Origin: Terana coerulea
Lineage: Eukaryota; Basidiomycota; Agaricomycetes; Polyporales; Phanerochaetaceae
Length of the DNA stretch: 10,636 nt
Assembly (NCBI GenBank): GCA_024811115.1
Contig: JAKOGH010000672.1
Coordinates: forward strand, 1-10,636
Direction of reading: 5' to 3'
The position numbers and the translations under genes are program-made. This document shows, piece by piece, positions 1-6,961 of this stretch. The notes below the pieces were generated by a model. The model was not told the origin of the DNA and ran no database searches. It saw nothing but the letters and a program-made list of their open reading frames with translations. The number at the start of each line of letters is the position of its first letter. Position 1 is the stretch's first letter.

Positions 1-920
1 AAGAAACAAACAAAGAGGTGAGATAGGTACGGGGCGGAACGCGGGAGGCACGCACCTTGGCGCGGCGAGCCGAGCCGCGCGGACGCGTCGAACAGCAGAC
101 CGAGCGCGCCCGCAAACGCGCCGCGGTCGTCCGCGATGAACTTCAACGCTACATTGCGTATGAGCGCGTGCGATCAGTAGCGGATCTGGGAGCGACTATC
201 GAGGCGCGTGGCAGGATGTATGCGGGGGAAGGGGGAGGAGGAGAGGAGAGGACGGCGTGGAGGCTTCTGACTCATAGCATCTCTCGGCAAATTTCCCCAC
301 TTCCACTCCTCTGTCATTCGTCCCTGTAGCACCGCATACACCCTCCCTACTCACCCAACCAAAAACAAAACAAAAAAAGATACTCACGCGCAGCATCTGC
401 ACCAAAGCTATCCTTCCACGCCCTGCACACTTCGACGTCAGCCTTCCACGTTCCTACGCGGCAGAAAACAAGACGTACTTCATGACGAAAAAGTCATTGA
501 CGCCGACAACGTACACGTCCTGGACGCCCTTCGCCTTGAACTGCCCGTACGCCTCGGCGTAGCCCGGCACCTGGCGCGTGCAAGTGCCCGTGAACGCGCC
601 GGGCACGCCGACCTGCACATACCATCACACGGTGGTCAGTACGCCCAAGCTTCAGAGGTCGAGATGAGAACGGGGGAGGACGCACGATGACGTTCTTGCC
701 CGTGAGCCCCGCGAACGTGAACTCCTGGTCGGCCGCCTCGAGCTTCACGGGTACCTTGACGGGGAGCTCCGCATCTGCACACACATCGTCAGGTTGCGTA
801 CGAGGAAGGAAGGAAGGAAGGGAGGTGGGAAAGCGTACTGGGCTCGACCTGGGCGGCGCTGAGGAGCGATACGGCGGCGCCGTGCGCGGCGTTGGTGACG
901 GATGAAAGAAGCGACGCCAT
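1..920 (-). CDS. Peroxiredoxin, Prx5/Ahp1/PMP20 type (partial, 3' end outside window)
   Basis: Thiol peroxidase that reduces H2O2 and alkyl hydroperoxides through a peroxidatic cysteine. Visible exons on the minus strand are 920-839, 774-686, 612-479, 422-388 and 148-56, and all introns have GT..AG ends. The spliced frame stays open through about 144 codons and runs off the window inside intron 5. The core motif PGAFTGTC lies at residues 61-68, so the peroxidatic Cys is residue 68. It is followed by QVPGY, VVGVNDFFVMKAW and ALGLLFDAS, all hallmarks of the Prx5 group (yeast Ahp1, peroxisomal PMP20, fungal allergen homologues). No resolving Cys is present in the visible part, so a 1-Cys mechanism or a Cys beyond the edge are both open. 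The ATG at 920 gives an Ala/Ser-rich N-terminal extension of about 25 residues with no clear targeting signal. Intron 4 (387-152, 236 nt) is unusually long for this locus. The gene is divergent from alpha-A. Confidence 0.9.
803..821. repeat. GGAA microsatellite in peroxiredoxin intron 1
   Basis: About four to five GGAA units lie inside the first intron of the peroxiredoxin gene. On the gene strand they read as a CCTT pyrimidine tract upstream of a CTGAC branch-like site and the CAG acceptor. It is probably a neutral simple repeat that may also serve as the splicing polypyrimidine tract. Confidence 0.7.
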
Positions 921-1260
921 CGTTTTATTGTCCTAGCTGAATTTTGGTCTACGAGTAGTCTTAGCTGCGAGGTGGGATCTTGGGAGAGCGAGCGAGGGAA
1001 CGTACGTGCGAGCGCCGGGAATCGATATGCTCTATATTAGCGCCCGAGCACGCGCGTGACGCCATTGAGCGCCCATTTACGCGCCCACGTGCGCGACGCG
1101 CTTTGTTTAACGCCGGGATCTCGCGACGCGTTTTCAAACCCCGCGTCTCGCCCTCCAGCCAGTCTTAAGCTCGAGCCGACGCGCTTTCATCCCCATCTCA
1201 CTTGCCTCTTCCCACTCTCTTGAGCTACTTTCACTCTCGTACTCTCTCAAAGCTTTAGCC
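921..1260. promoter_or_regulatory. Divergent upstream region of peroxiredoxin and alpha-A
   Basis: These 340 bases separate two divergent start codons (920 minus, 1261 plus) and must hold both promoters. An AT-rich CTATATTA stretch at 1031-1038 is a weak TATA-like candidate. The right part (1086 onward) is shared with the alpha-B promoter. The last 70 bases before the alpha-A ATG are a CT-rich leader typical of fungal genes. The left part (921-1085) has no counterpart in segment B, so it probably belongs to the peroxiredoxin gene. Confidence 0.6.
1086..1187 (+). promoter_or_regulatory. alpha-A promoter module: E-box plus three GACGCG elements
   Basis: A CACGTG palindrome lies at 1086-1091. 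GACGCG(C/T)TTT elements follow at 1095-1104, 1125-1134 and 1178-1187. The middle one contains ACGCGT, the MluI cell-cycle box bound by MBF in yeasts. The spacings of 30 and 53 bp are near whole helical turns and are exactly the same in segment B. Cell-cycle control is inferred from motif resemblance only. Confidence 0.45.
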
Positions 1261-1904
1261 ATGTCTACTCTTCAGCACACTGCTCCCTGGGCTTTCGAGG
1301 CCGGTCCGCCTGTGCCCGTCGCTGCCGAGACCGGCAAGGCCGCTTCCACGGTCCGCGCCGCCGTCAACAAGCTCCGCTCAAAGTTCTCGTCGCCCAAGCG
1401 CGAGAAGAAGGTCGTCGAGGTCGTCCCCGCCACTTGCCCGCCCGTCGTGTTCATCAAGACCACCCGCAAGGAGCGTGAGCAGGCCGCTCGGTGCTGCCAG
1501 TGCGTCATCAACCACGAAGTGCGCGACGACACCAGGTTCGGCAACGGCGTGCGGGGATCTGTGAAGAGGAGGATCGCGCAGGTGTTCTCGGTACGTCCGC
1601 TGCGCTCGCTGGGATATGTATGATTGACTGACGGTGTCTCGTCCAGTCCTCCAATGACCGTGTTTGCATGCACAAGGTCAAGGTACGTATCCCGTGCCCT
1701 CGCTTACTACTTTGTTCTGACAATATCATGCAGCCCAGCATTGAGATTGAGATTGACGTTATCTCGGACGCTGTTTACCCCTGCGCAGAGGGTCTGAAGA
1801 TCAAGACATTGCTCAATGTCGACAACGGGTCTTCGGTTTATGTCCTTGCCCTCACTCTTACTCCTTCCCTGGCCTCGATGATTTCGGCAGACTTATCTGA
1901 CTAG
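1261..1904 (+). CDS. Alpha-A: unrecognised 178-aa basic protein, three exons
   Basis: Exons 1261-1590, 1647-1682 and 1734-1904 give 178 residues. Intron 1 (56 nt, GTACGT..CAG, CTGAC branch-like site) and intron 2 (51 nt, GTACGT..CAG) are canonical. The ATG follows a CT-rich leader and is aligned in the paralogue at 8237. I recognise no domain. A basic patch NKLRSKFSSPK lies at residues 36-46. Next comes FIKTTRKE at 64-71. C78, C81, H85, C117 and H119 are all kept in alpha-B and could form a CxxC..H..CxH metal site (inference). A final region IEIEIDV (from residue 125) looks like beta structure. There is no signal peptide or membrane segment. Paralogue conservation across codons, with in-frame gaps in exon 1, supports a real protein. 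Confidence 0.75.
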
Positions 1905-1924
1905 CTGTCTCCGGCGCTCTCGCC

Positions 1925-1960
1925 TGTCTCTCAAGCCCGGTCTTCAAGGCCTCGGAACTC
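1925..1960 (+). repeat. Internal repeat module R1, truncated copy in segment A
   Basis: A CAAG(C/T)C..CTTCAAGGCCTC(C/G)GAA block matches the module at about 2339-2374 in the same segment, and 8828-8861 and 9393-9424 in segment B. In A the sequence that should follow this copy (matching 8862-9060) is missing, so the acidic frame begins only about 30 bases later. Confidence 0.6.
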
Positions 1961-1987
1961 TGCCTTTGTCGACGACTTGCGCTGGCC

Positions 1988-2240
1988 ATGTTCACCACAG
2001 CCACCATCGAGGACTTGGCCGACTACGACGATGAGGTCGACTCTGCACTGTATGATGTCGACGCAGATGGCTCTCTTCTAGCCCGCTTAGCCTCATCCGA
2101 CCCTTCCAGCTTGATCTGCGATGGAAACACCGTCCTCGATTTCATGGCCTCCTCGAACTTTGACCAAGTACTACAAGGCCAAGACCGCAGAAGCTGACGT
2201 TCCGGCCGCTTTGATGGCTCCCTTGGATGCCTCCGACTAA
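1988..2240 (+). pseudogene. Acidic reading frame, segment A, frame-broken near 2167
   Basis: The frame opens at ATG 1988 with FTTATIEDLADYDDEVDS and runs in frame to about 2166. Conservation then jumps by one base: in the copy at 9065-9293 FDHYKAK is continuous, whereas here FDQ is followed by a +1 step before YYKAK. Past the step the frame again matches the paralogue (AEAD..AALMA.L.ASD) to the aligned TAA at 2238-2240. Read without correction it stops at 2197. The product would be strongly acidic with no recognised domain. Both paralogues are broken at different points, so it may be a decayed exon. Alternatives are a sequencing error or an unseen small intron. Confidence 0.5.
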
Positions 2241-2734
2241 GGCTCAAATCTCGCCTCCGCTTTTTCACCCCCACGCAATGTCGTCCAAGATCAAGATGCC
2301 ACGCCGCATCGACAACGGGCCTTGGACGACCTCTTGTATATCTCTCAAGTCCCGCCTTCAAGGCCTCCGAATTTCGCCCATGGCGACAACCCGCCCGGGT
2401 CATCAATTGGACTCTGCGCCACATCGCATGTGTGGTCGCGTTCCAGCCCATCTCTACCCAAGCTTGAATCGTGTTTCAGCTCCAAGTCTCGCTTCTCCGG
2501 CCTCCAATCTCTGGCTTCTCTCTCATCTGCGCCGCTTGCATTGTGTGGTCGCGTCTCAGCCTATCGCATCTGTTAATCCAGCATTGGACCCTATTCTCTC
2601 AAGCCGTATACCGCTTCGGATCCTACCCGCCCCTATGAACACCAGCCTACCTCCGTCGGACTGCCCAACCCGTACGATCCACCTGAGGCCACATTTGATG
2701 ACACGGCCGGCTTCAGCCTTGTGAGCGGGAGCAG
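2241..2734 (+). other. Highly conserved stretch of unclear coding status, segment A
   Basis: Bases 2241-2455 differ from 9294-9507 at only about six sites, one a single-base indel. Differences show no third-codon bias in any frame I tried. Bases 2455-2610 are less similar; 2614-2734 are again nearly identical. An open plus frame covers 2227-2724, but the indel shifts it relative to B, so I do not call it a gene. A frame reading RPYEHQPTSVGLPNPYDPPEA near 2629-2690 is protein-like and is the best candidate for an upstream exon of beta. A second copy of the repeat module starts at about 2336. Confidence 0.4.
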
Positions 2735-3112
2735 AGACCACTCGCGTGGCTCGCCCCTCCACACTGCTGTCATACGGTCTACGCGATGGCTCGGGTCGGA
2801 TAAGGTGAGCATTGCACGCACGAGCGTCCTCGATGATTGCTGACAATATGTCTTGCAGCTACTCGCGGTGTACGGGACATTCACACGTCTATCTCGGTAC
2901 TGCCCAGTCGCTGGATGAGTCAGGTTTGTCTTCTGCCGCGCTTCTAGTCCTCTGACCCAAATCTAACCCTTCTGCTTGTAGCTATTCTCTCCGGAGTGAT
3001 GGCAGTCCACAACTACGCACCCTTACTCACTATCCACCATGTCGCTCCATACCCCCTCGAACATATCACCCGCCGATTGTGGTGCGCCGGAGATTATCAG
3101 ACCAATATATGA
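2735..3112 (+). CDS. Beta-A: 3' exons of an unrecognised gene (5' end unresolved)
   Basis: Proposed exons are 2735-2804, 2859-2923 and 2982-3112, with introns of 54 and 58 nt (GTGAGC..CAG and GTTTGT..TAG). The frame reads SYGLRDGSGRIS / YSRCTGHSHVYLG / AILSGVMAVHNYAP and ends GDYQTNI at TGA 3110-3112. In exon 2859-2923 four of five differences from segment B fall at third codon positions. The first intron carries five differences in 54 bases, while the adjacent 2705-2804 carries none. Both patterns support these exon calls. An in-frame TGA at 2722-2724 forces an upstream splice, and the GCAG at 2731-2734 is only a guess. No domain is recognised. Confidence 0.4.
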
Positions 3113-3480
3113 TACCATGTAGCAAATTTCTCTTTTCCTTCAAGTTTTCTATGTCTCCGTATCTACTATATTTTCCTTTCTTGTACACAATGTGTCCCGA
3201 TAATTTCTCTTGATCGCCTCTGTTTCTCTTTATCCACTGTAATTTCCTGTATGCTATCAATCCTGATCCTCAATCCCCTGTTTGAATTCGCCCTCGTGGA
3301 CGATGACATTGAGCTACAGCCTACAGGCTGCTCGAGCTTTGTTGACGGATGTTAGGATTCCAAGCGTCCACCTTCCTTTCTCGGCCTATCTCTCTCGACC
3401 TGTACTTTCATCGCAACTCCCCGCCTCACGCACACTCCGCACCTCTCACATAACGGCTCACTTGGCTATCCTGCGGCTGC
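3113..3480. other. Intergenic: beta-A 3' flank and CT-rich upstream region
   Basis: A T- and AT-rich stretch (3120-3260) fits a 3' UTR and polyadenylation region. From 3350 a block beginning GTTAGGATTCCAAGCGTCC is shared with 10324 onward and runs into a pyrimidine-rich tract like the leaders of other genes here, suggesting a promoter for a gene starting near 3481. The open frame across 3282-3587 is not convincing as a protein. Confidence 0.4.
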
Positions 3481-3567
3481 ATGATAACCTCCTGTCCACT
3501 CAATGCGGAAGATGGTTTGGTTTGGGGATCAACGACGCCTGTGCCGCCTCATGGCCATCGAGTAAGT
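3481..3567 (+). other. Possible first exon of an unidentified or decayed gene
   Basis: ATG 3481 follows the CT-rich tract and opens a frame (MITSCPLNAEDGLVWG) to a GTAAGT donor at 3562. Segment B aligns here with an ATG at 10491, but B meets a TAA at its GGAAGATAA, so at most one copy can be intact. A TAG acceptor at 3664-3666 could continue the frame briefly before another stop. I cannot extend a full gene. Confidence 0.2.
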
Positions 3568-3934
3568 ACTGGCCGGTGCAATACTAGGATCTTCGCTACT
3601 CTTCCTTCAAGAGGGCTGATTGTGTTACATAGAAGGTACTGACAAAGACGTAACCCGCGTTCATAGGAGTGTCGACAACAACGGACGACGATCACGACCC
3701 GGCGTCCCAGCAGGCTATGTCTGCCGCGACATCAGATACCAGTACTCGTGACCGAGACCGCGCCGCTGGGAAATCGCGCAGACACTTCGCTCAAGATCGG
3801 CGTCGTTGCCCGTCGGAGGTGTGGAAGAGTGTGCTAGACGTGCGTCCCCGTGCAGTCACGGTAGCGACGTCCACACGCGCGTACAACGTCGAGCTCTGCG
3901 CCCGTTGCATCCTGGCCCTTCACGCGCCGGCGTG

Positions 3935-4050
3935 GTGTGTCCGTCGTATTTTTCTGAGTCTGGATTGTATGTGCTAAGTGACCGACGGGGTGTGCGCGCA
4001 GGACGGAGATATCTGCACCTTCATCGGCGGGGGCCAGCTCCGACAAGAAC
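3935..4050 (+). pseudogene. Possible remnant of SSP-family last exon
   Basis: A GTGTGT donor at 3935 and a GCGCAG acceptor ending at 4001 bound a 67-nt intron-like stretch. It is followed by GACGGAGATATCTGCAC, which translates as DGDICTFIGGG in the frame that matches SSP1 exon 3 (DGTICTEINGTPFC). The terminal PFC is missing, and no upstream exons with the rest of the cysteine pattern are found. The similarity is short and may be chance. Confidence 0.25.
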
Positions 4051-4209
4051 GACAATATTCGATGTCAAGGCGACGGCCGCTGTATAGATCGAGAAGAGAT
4101 GCATACATCAGCTAGTTCATATGGATGGCCTGTACAGTTTTGGCTCGTGGGCTTACTCAAACACTTTGTTTCTAATACCGAGCGTTAGCAAAGCACGTAA
4201 AGTTTAAAT

Positions 4210-4252
4210 GGTACGTGACGTACCTATGTCGATCCGGAATGTGTCGGATCGA
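4210..4252. repeat. Two adjacent inverted repeats
   Basis: GGTACGT-G-ACGTACC is a perfect 7-bp inverted repeat at 4210-4224 and contains a TGACGT core like a bZIP site. Immediately after, TCGATCCG (4229-4236) and CGGATCGA (4245-4252) form 8-bp arms around an 8-base loop. They could be protein-binding sites or chance; no gene directly adjoins them. Confidence 0.5.
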
Positions 4253-4886
4253 GGACTGCTTCATTTGGCGAGGTCATCCACTATGATTCTGAATGCGTCC
4301 ATGAGACCGCCGCCTAATCCCACCTTGTCGACCTTCCCGGCATGCAGTCTACCGCTTGAAGGTGAATTAGGGGCCGTTATATAGCATCGTATCAACAGTT
4401 TCTCAGCTACGTTTTGCAGGTATTCTGTAGCGGCGTTGTGCCGCGTACGTTGTTTGACGGGGATTAGTCAAGGTTCGACGCGCACGTCTCGGATGCCCAT
4501 GGCAGGATCGGCATACGCACGCAAAGGCTGGGGCATCGTACAGGGCGTGCGCGTGCGATGCGCGCGACGTCAATCGTGACGGAGGGCGGCGCACTGGCGA
4601 CGCACTATTCAGAAAAGGTGTTAGCTCGTGAACGAGGGCGGACCAGTCAGTGCAACGGGTCCAAAAATACAGTGATATGCCGGGGATCAAGGCTTGCGTG
4701 CCGACAACACCAGCGTACGCGCTGATAGCAGTGAACCACGCAGGGTACATGCGCCCGATGCGCCCGCCATCGACATTGACAGATGGCGTCGTGCCAAACA
4801 CCGGTGGCGCACGGCACAAAGACGCGTCCACGCATGAGTGGTACGAGGCTACTCACCAGGGATCCAAAATGATATTTTCTGTTACG

Positions 4887-4893
4887 CATAAAT
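4887..4893 (+). promoter_or_regulatory. TATA-like box of SSP1
   Basis: CATAAAT lies 82 bases before the SSP1 ATG. It is followed by GGCTGCG, much as the TATAAA of SSP2 is followed by GGCTTCG, so the two core promoters look related. Confidence 0.45.
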
Positions 4894-4974
4894 GGCTGCG
4901 GGCGTCGGGCGCGGCGAGACAAGCTTCTCACATTCGACCTCTGTGCCGTACTTTCCACCAACCACCGCAACATC

Positions 4975-5435
4975 ATGTACCTGATCTCTCTTCTCGTGGC
5001 TGCGGCTGCCGTCGCGCTGCCTGCGGCGGCACAGTGCGTTCCAGGCTCGTTGTGAGTCCCTTCATGTGACCTGAACTGTTGCAACGTGCTCACCTCCACG
5101 CATCGCGCTAGCACCTGCAGTGGCAGCGGGACCGCTATCCTGGTATGCGAAAATGGAAGCTTTGTCGAGGCCGCGAGCTGCACGGTGCGTGCTGCTGTGA
5201 TGTCCCAAACCGTGATGATGCTGAAGGATGGACGATGTGTGGACAGGACGGGACTATCTGCACGGAGATCAACGGCACGCCGTTCTGCGAGCCAGCTGCA
5301 GTCTACGAGTTCAATCCCGCCTTTGGCGACTGTCGCATGATTTATGAGAAGGAAATGCATAAACGGGCCACGATGGGTGGCTCACCCGCAAAGCCGCAGG
5401 CGCGGATGGTCGATTGGGTGGTTATGTCCTTGTAG
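4975..5435 (+). CDS. SSP1: small secreted cysteine-rich protein (112 aa)
   Basis: Exons 4975-5051, 5112-5184 and 5247-5435, introns of 60 and 62 nt (GTGAGT..TAG, GTGCGT..CAG). Residues 1-19 form a hydrophobic signal peptide with a likely Ala-Ala-Ala cleavage site before QC. The mature protein has six spaced cysteines: CVPGSF-TC, ILVC, SFVEAASC, TIC and TPFC, plus an extra one in GDC. This layout resembles the widespread fungal secreted proteins with CxPGTYxC ... C ... INGxPxC, whose function is unknown to me beyond likely secretion. Splice phases and positions match SSP2. After TPFC the frame runs about 45 more residues, rich in Lys/Met, which SSP2 lacks; a missed intron or decayed stop is possible. 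Extracellular location is inferred. Confidence 0.75.
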
Positions 5436-6853
5436 AATACTGCTACAGCGCCTGCTTGAACGTGCTTGGAGTGAGGGGCATATGGCCGCCTGTGATGCAG
5501 CTAATTGCTACAGAGCACAGTATATGTGCTGTGTCGCACGTTTGTCATAGACCGCGAGCCCCATGAGCGAGAAGTACCTACGCACCTGGCTGGGCGTACC
5601 ATGTACTGGAAGTGAAATAAGAGAAGAGCCTACGTAAACTGATGTGAAGTGAACACGATGGGCACATACTACGTCGAATGTCCTCCACGGGCTGTCTGTC
5701 TTTGAGGCCACTACGGCTTGTACAGATTCTATAGCGGAACCACATCACTATTTGTGCACGTTTGACAGGACACGGACACCGTGACGAACCTCGTACTTGG
5801 CGCAAAGGCGCGCACCGCGCGGCATGCGCCGATGAGTTTATATGCTGCTTGTGACTACCGCCCATCTCCAAATAGACTGCAATGATGGCGAAGTGCAAAG
5901 CATCTCGAGAGCTGTGGCCGTGACCGCTCCAAGCTGGTCTCGTGGTCCATGGCCAACGGTCTGCGGCGCCACCTACAAACTCGGCTTCCGGCCTGGGTCG
6001 GAGTCTTCGTTGGCGGAGTGTCCTGGCCGTAGGTCTCTAGACTGAAGTGAGCTGGCTTTCAATGCGGTAGACTGAGAATTGCAGTTCTCACCGGCACAGG
6101 ACAAAGGCGTCGGAGCACGGCGCTGGTGAAACGACACATATTCTGCGGAGGCAACCGGCCTCAGTTAGTTTGGATGCCGACAAACGCTTGCTGTGTAAAA
6201 CATCGGATACTTGAGACTCGTCCAGACCAGATATTAGGTCGGTAGCCGGAGATAGAAGGCTGCTTCATGTTCCCGGTCATATTTTGCTCGTAATTGCATG
6301 AATGAGAATTTGTACCTGTAAAATATTTGCGAAGCTAATCCTGCTATCCATCAATTCGGACAGACGAGGATGAAAGCTTACTTACTATACGATATGTACC
6401 GGTGCAGAGCATCACAGCTATCCTGACTTCTGTCAGCTGTCATTGCCGCCTTAAATGGGTATGTATCGTCTGAGGTCCTAGTAGCCTCGCGGAAAGGTTG
6501 AGGGTCCAGCGCAAAGCGAGTATATGTGCGTCCGAACGAGACGACGCGCCGCGAACACTAGTGCTGATGCTGCGCTTGAATGACACGGTCAGCGGACTCC
6601 CGGTGACAGCTCCGCGCGGCGGCCGCACTCCCTAGTCCGAGCTCGGCACGTTGGTGAGTGAAGGCCAGCACACGCCGTAGCGCGGCCTTCAGACCGTGAT
6701 GCGAGCGAGTATACGGTTTGCACTGCTAAGAATGTTCAGTTCGTGCGTTCAATAAGCGACACAGGCAGTGTTCTGAACGGCACTTACCTGTCCTTGGTCC
6801 CGCAGAAGACGGCGAGGACACCCGCCCAGCGAGACGCTGCGACGGAGAGGCAG
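5436..6853. other. Gene-poor region between SSP1 and SSP2
   Basis: No gene is supported. An open plus frame at 5842-6045 and several minus frames lack recognisable motifs, plausible introns or paralogy. At about 6637-6655 a CTCGGCACGTTGGTGAGTG string resembles the SSP2 exon 1/intron 1 junction, but no signal peptide or cysteines accompany it. The last part holds the SSP2 upstream region. Confidence 0.4.
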
Positions 6854-6859
6854 TATAAA
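6854..6859 (+). promoter_or_regulatory. TATA box of SSP2
   Basis: A clean TATAAA lies 108 bases before the SSP2 ATG. The sequence then passes into a leader that ends with CAACAAACCAACCAAC just before ATG, a strong fungal start context. Confidence 0.6.
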
Positions 6860-6961
6860 GGCTTCGTGTTTTGGCTGGTGGTGGGTCATCAAAGCAGCTT
6901 CGTCTTCTCTTGCAAAGCCCAAGACTTACTTTGAACACTTTTCTTCAACAAACCAACCAAC

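Larger units (their letters stand above)
1086..3554 (+). repeat. Segment A of a diverged tandem duplication (pair with 8061-10562)
   Basis: This segment is colinear with 8061-10562 from the alpha promoter through alpha, the acidic frame and the beta 3' exons into the upstream region of a possible next gene. The left edge is sharp at CACGTGCGCGACGCG. The right edge fades around a GGAAGAT block (about 3507-3554 against about 10516-10562). Identity by eye is near 97% in some blocks and much lower in alpha exons. The offset between copies changes from 6975 at the left to 7053 at the acidic-frame stop, which reflects indels. Direct orientation suggests tandem segmental duplication. Confidence 0.85.
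3588..4886. other. Gene-poor stretch with short open frames only
   Basis: No complete gene is supported. Open frames at 3669-3977 and 3806-4087 lack a good start. A possible remnant of the secreted-protein family lies at 3935-4050 and inverted repeats at 4210-4252. A TATA-like GTTATATAG lies at 4376-4384 without an evident gene after it. Opposed open frames at 4403-4831 (minus) and 4650-5069 (plus) overlap each other and the SSP1 promoter, and neither resembles a known protein. Confidence 0.4.

Noticed and set aside
687..905. Plus-strand frames over the peroxiredoxin gene
   Set aside because: Antisense to exons with the PGAFTGTC and ALGLLFDAS motifs.
2023..2451. 142-codon minus-strand frame, with a relative at 9100-9414
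   Set aside because: Antisense to the acidic frame and the conserved stretch. Its recurrence in B follows simply from the duplication.
4403..4831. Minus-strand open frame with a hydrophobic stretch (ISAYAGVVGTQALIPG)
   Set aside because: It overlaps another long antisense frame and the plus frame at 4650-5069. No family is recognised, and the rest is Arg/Ser-rich as expected for chance frames in GC-rich DNA.
4647..5360. 237-codon minus-strand open frame, the longest in the window
   Set aside because: It lies antisense across SSP1, whose signal peptide, introns and cysteine pattern are convincing. The antisense frame has no recognisable motif and crosses the SSP1 promoter.
6637..6655. String resembling the SSP2 exon 1/intron 1 junction
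   Set aside because: Only about 16 bases match, with no signal peptide upstream and no cysteine exon downstream; most likely chance.
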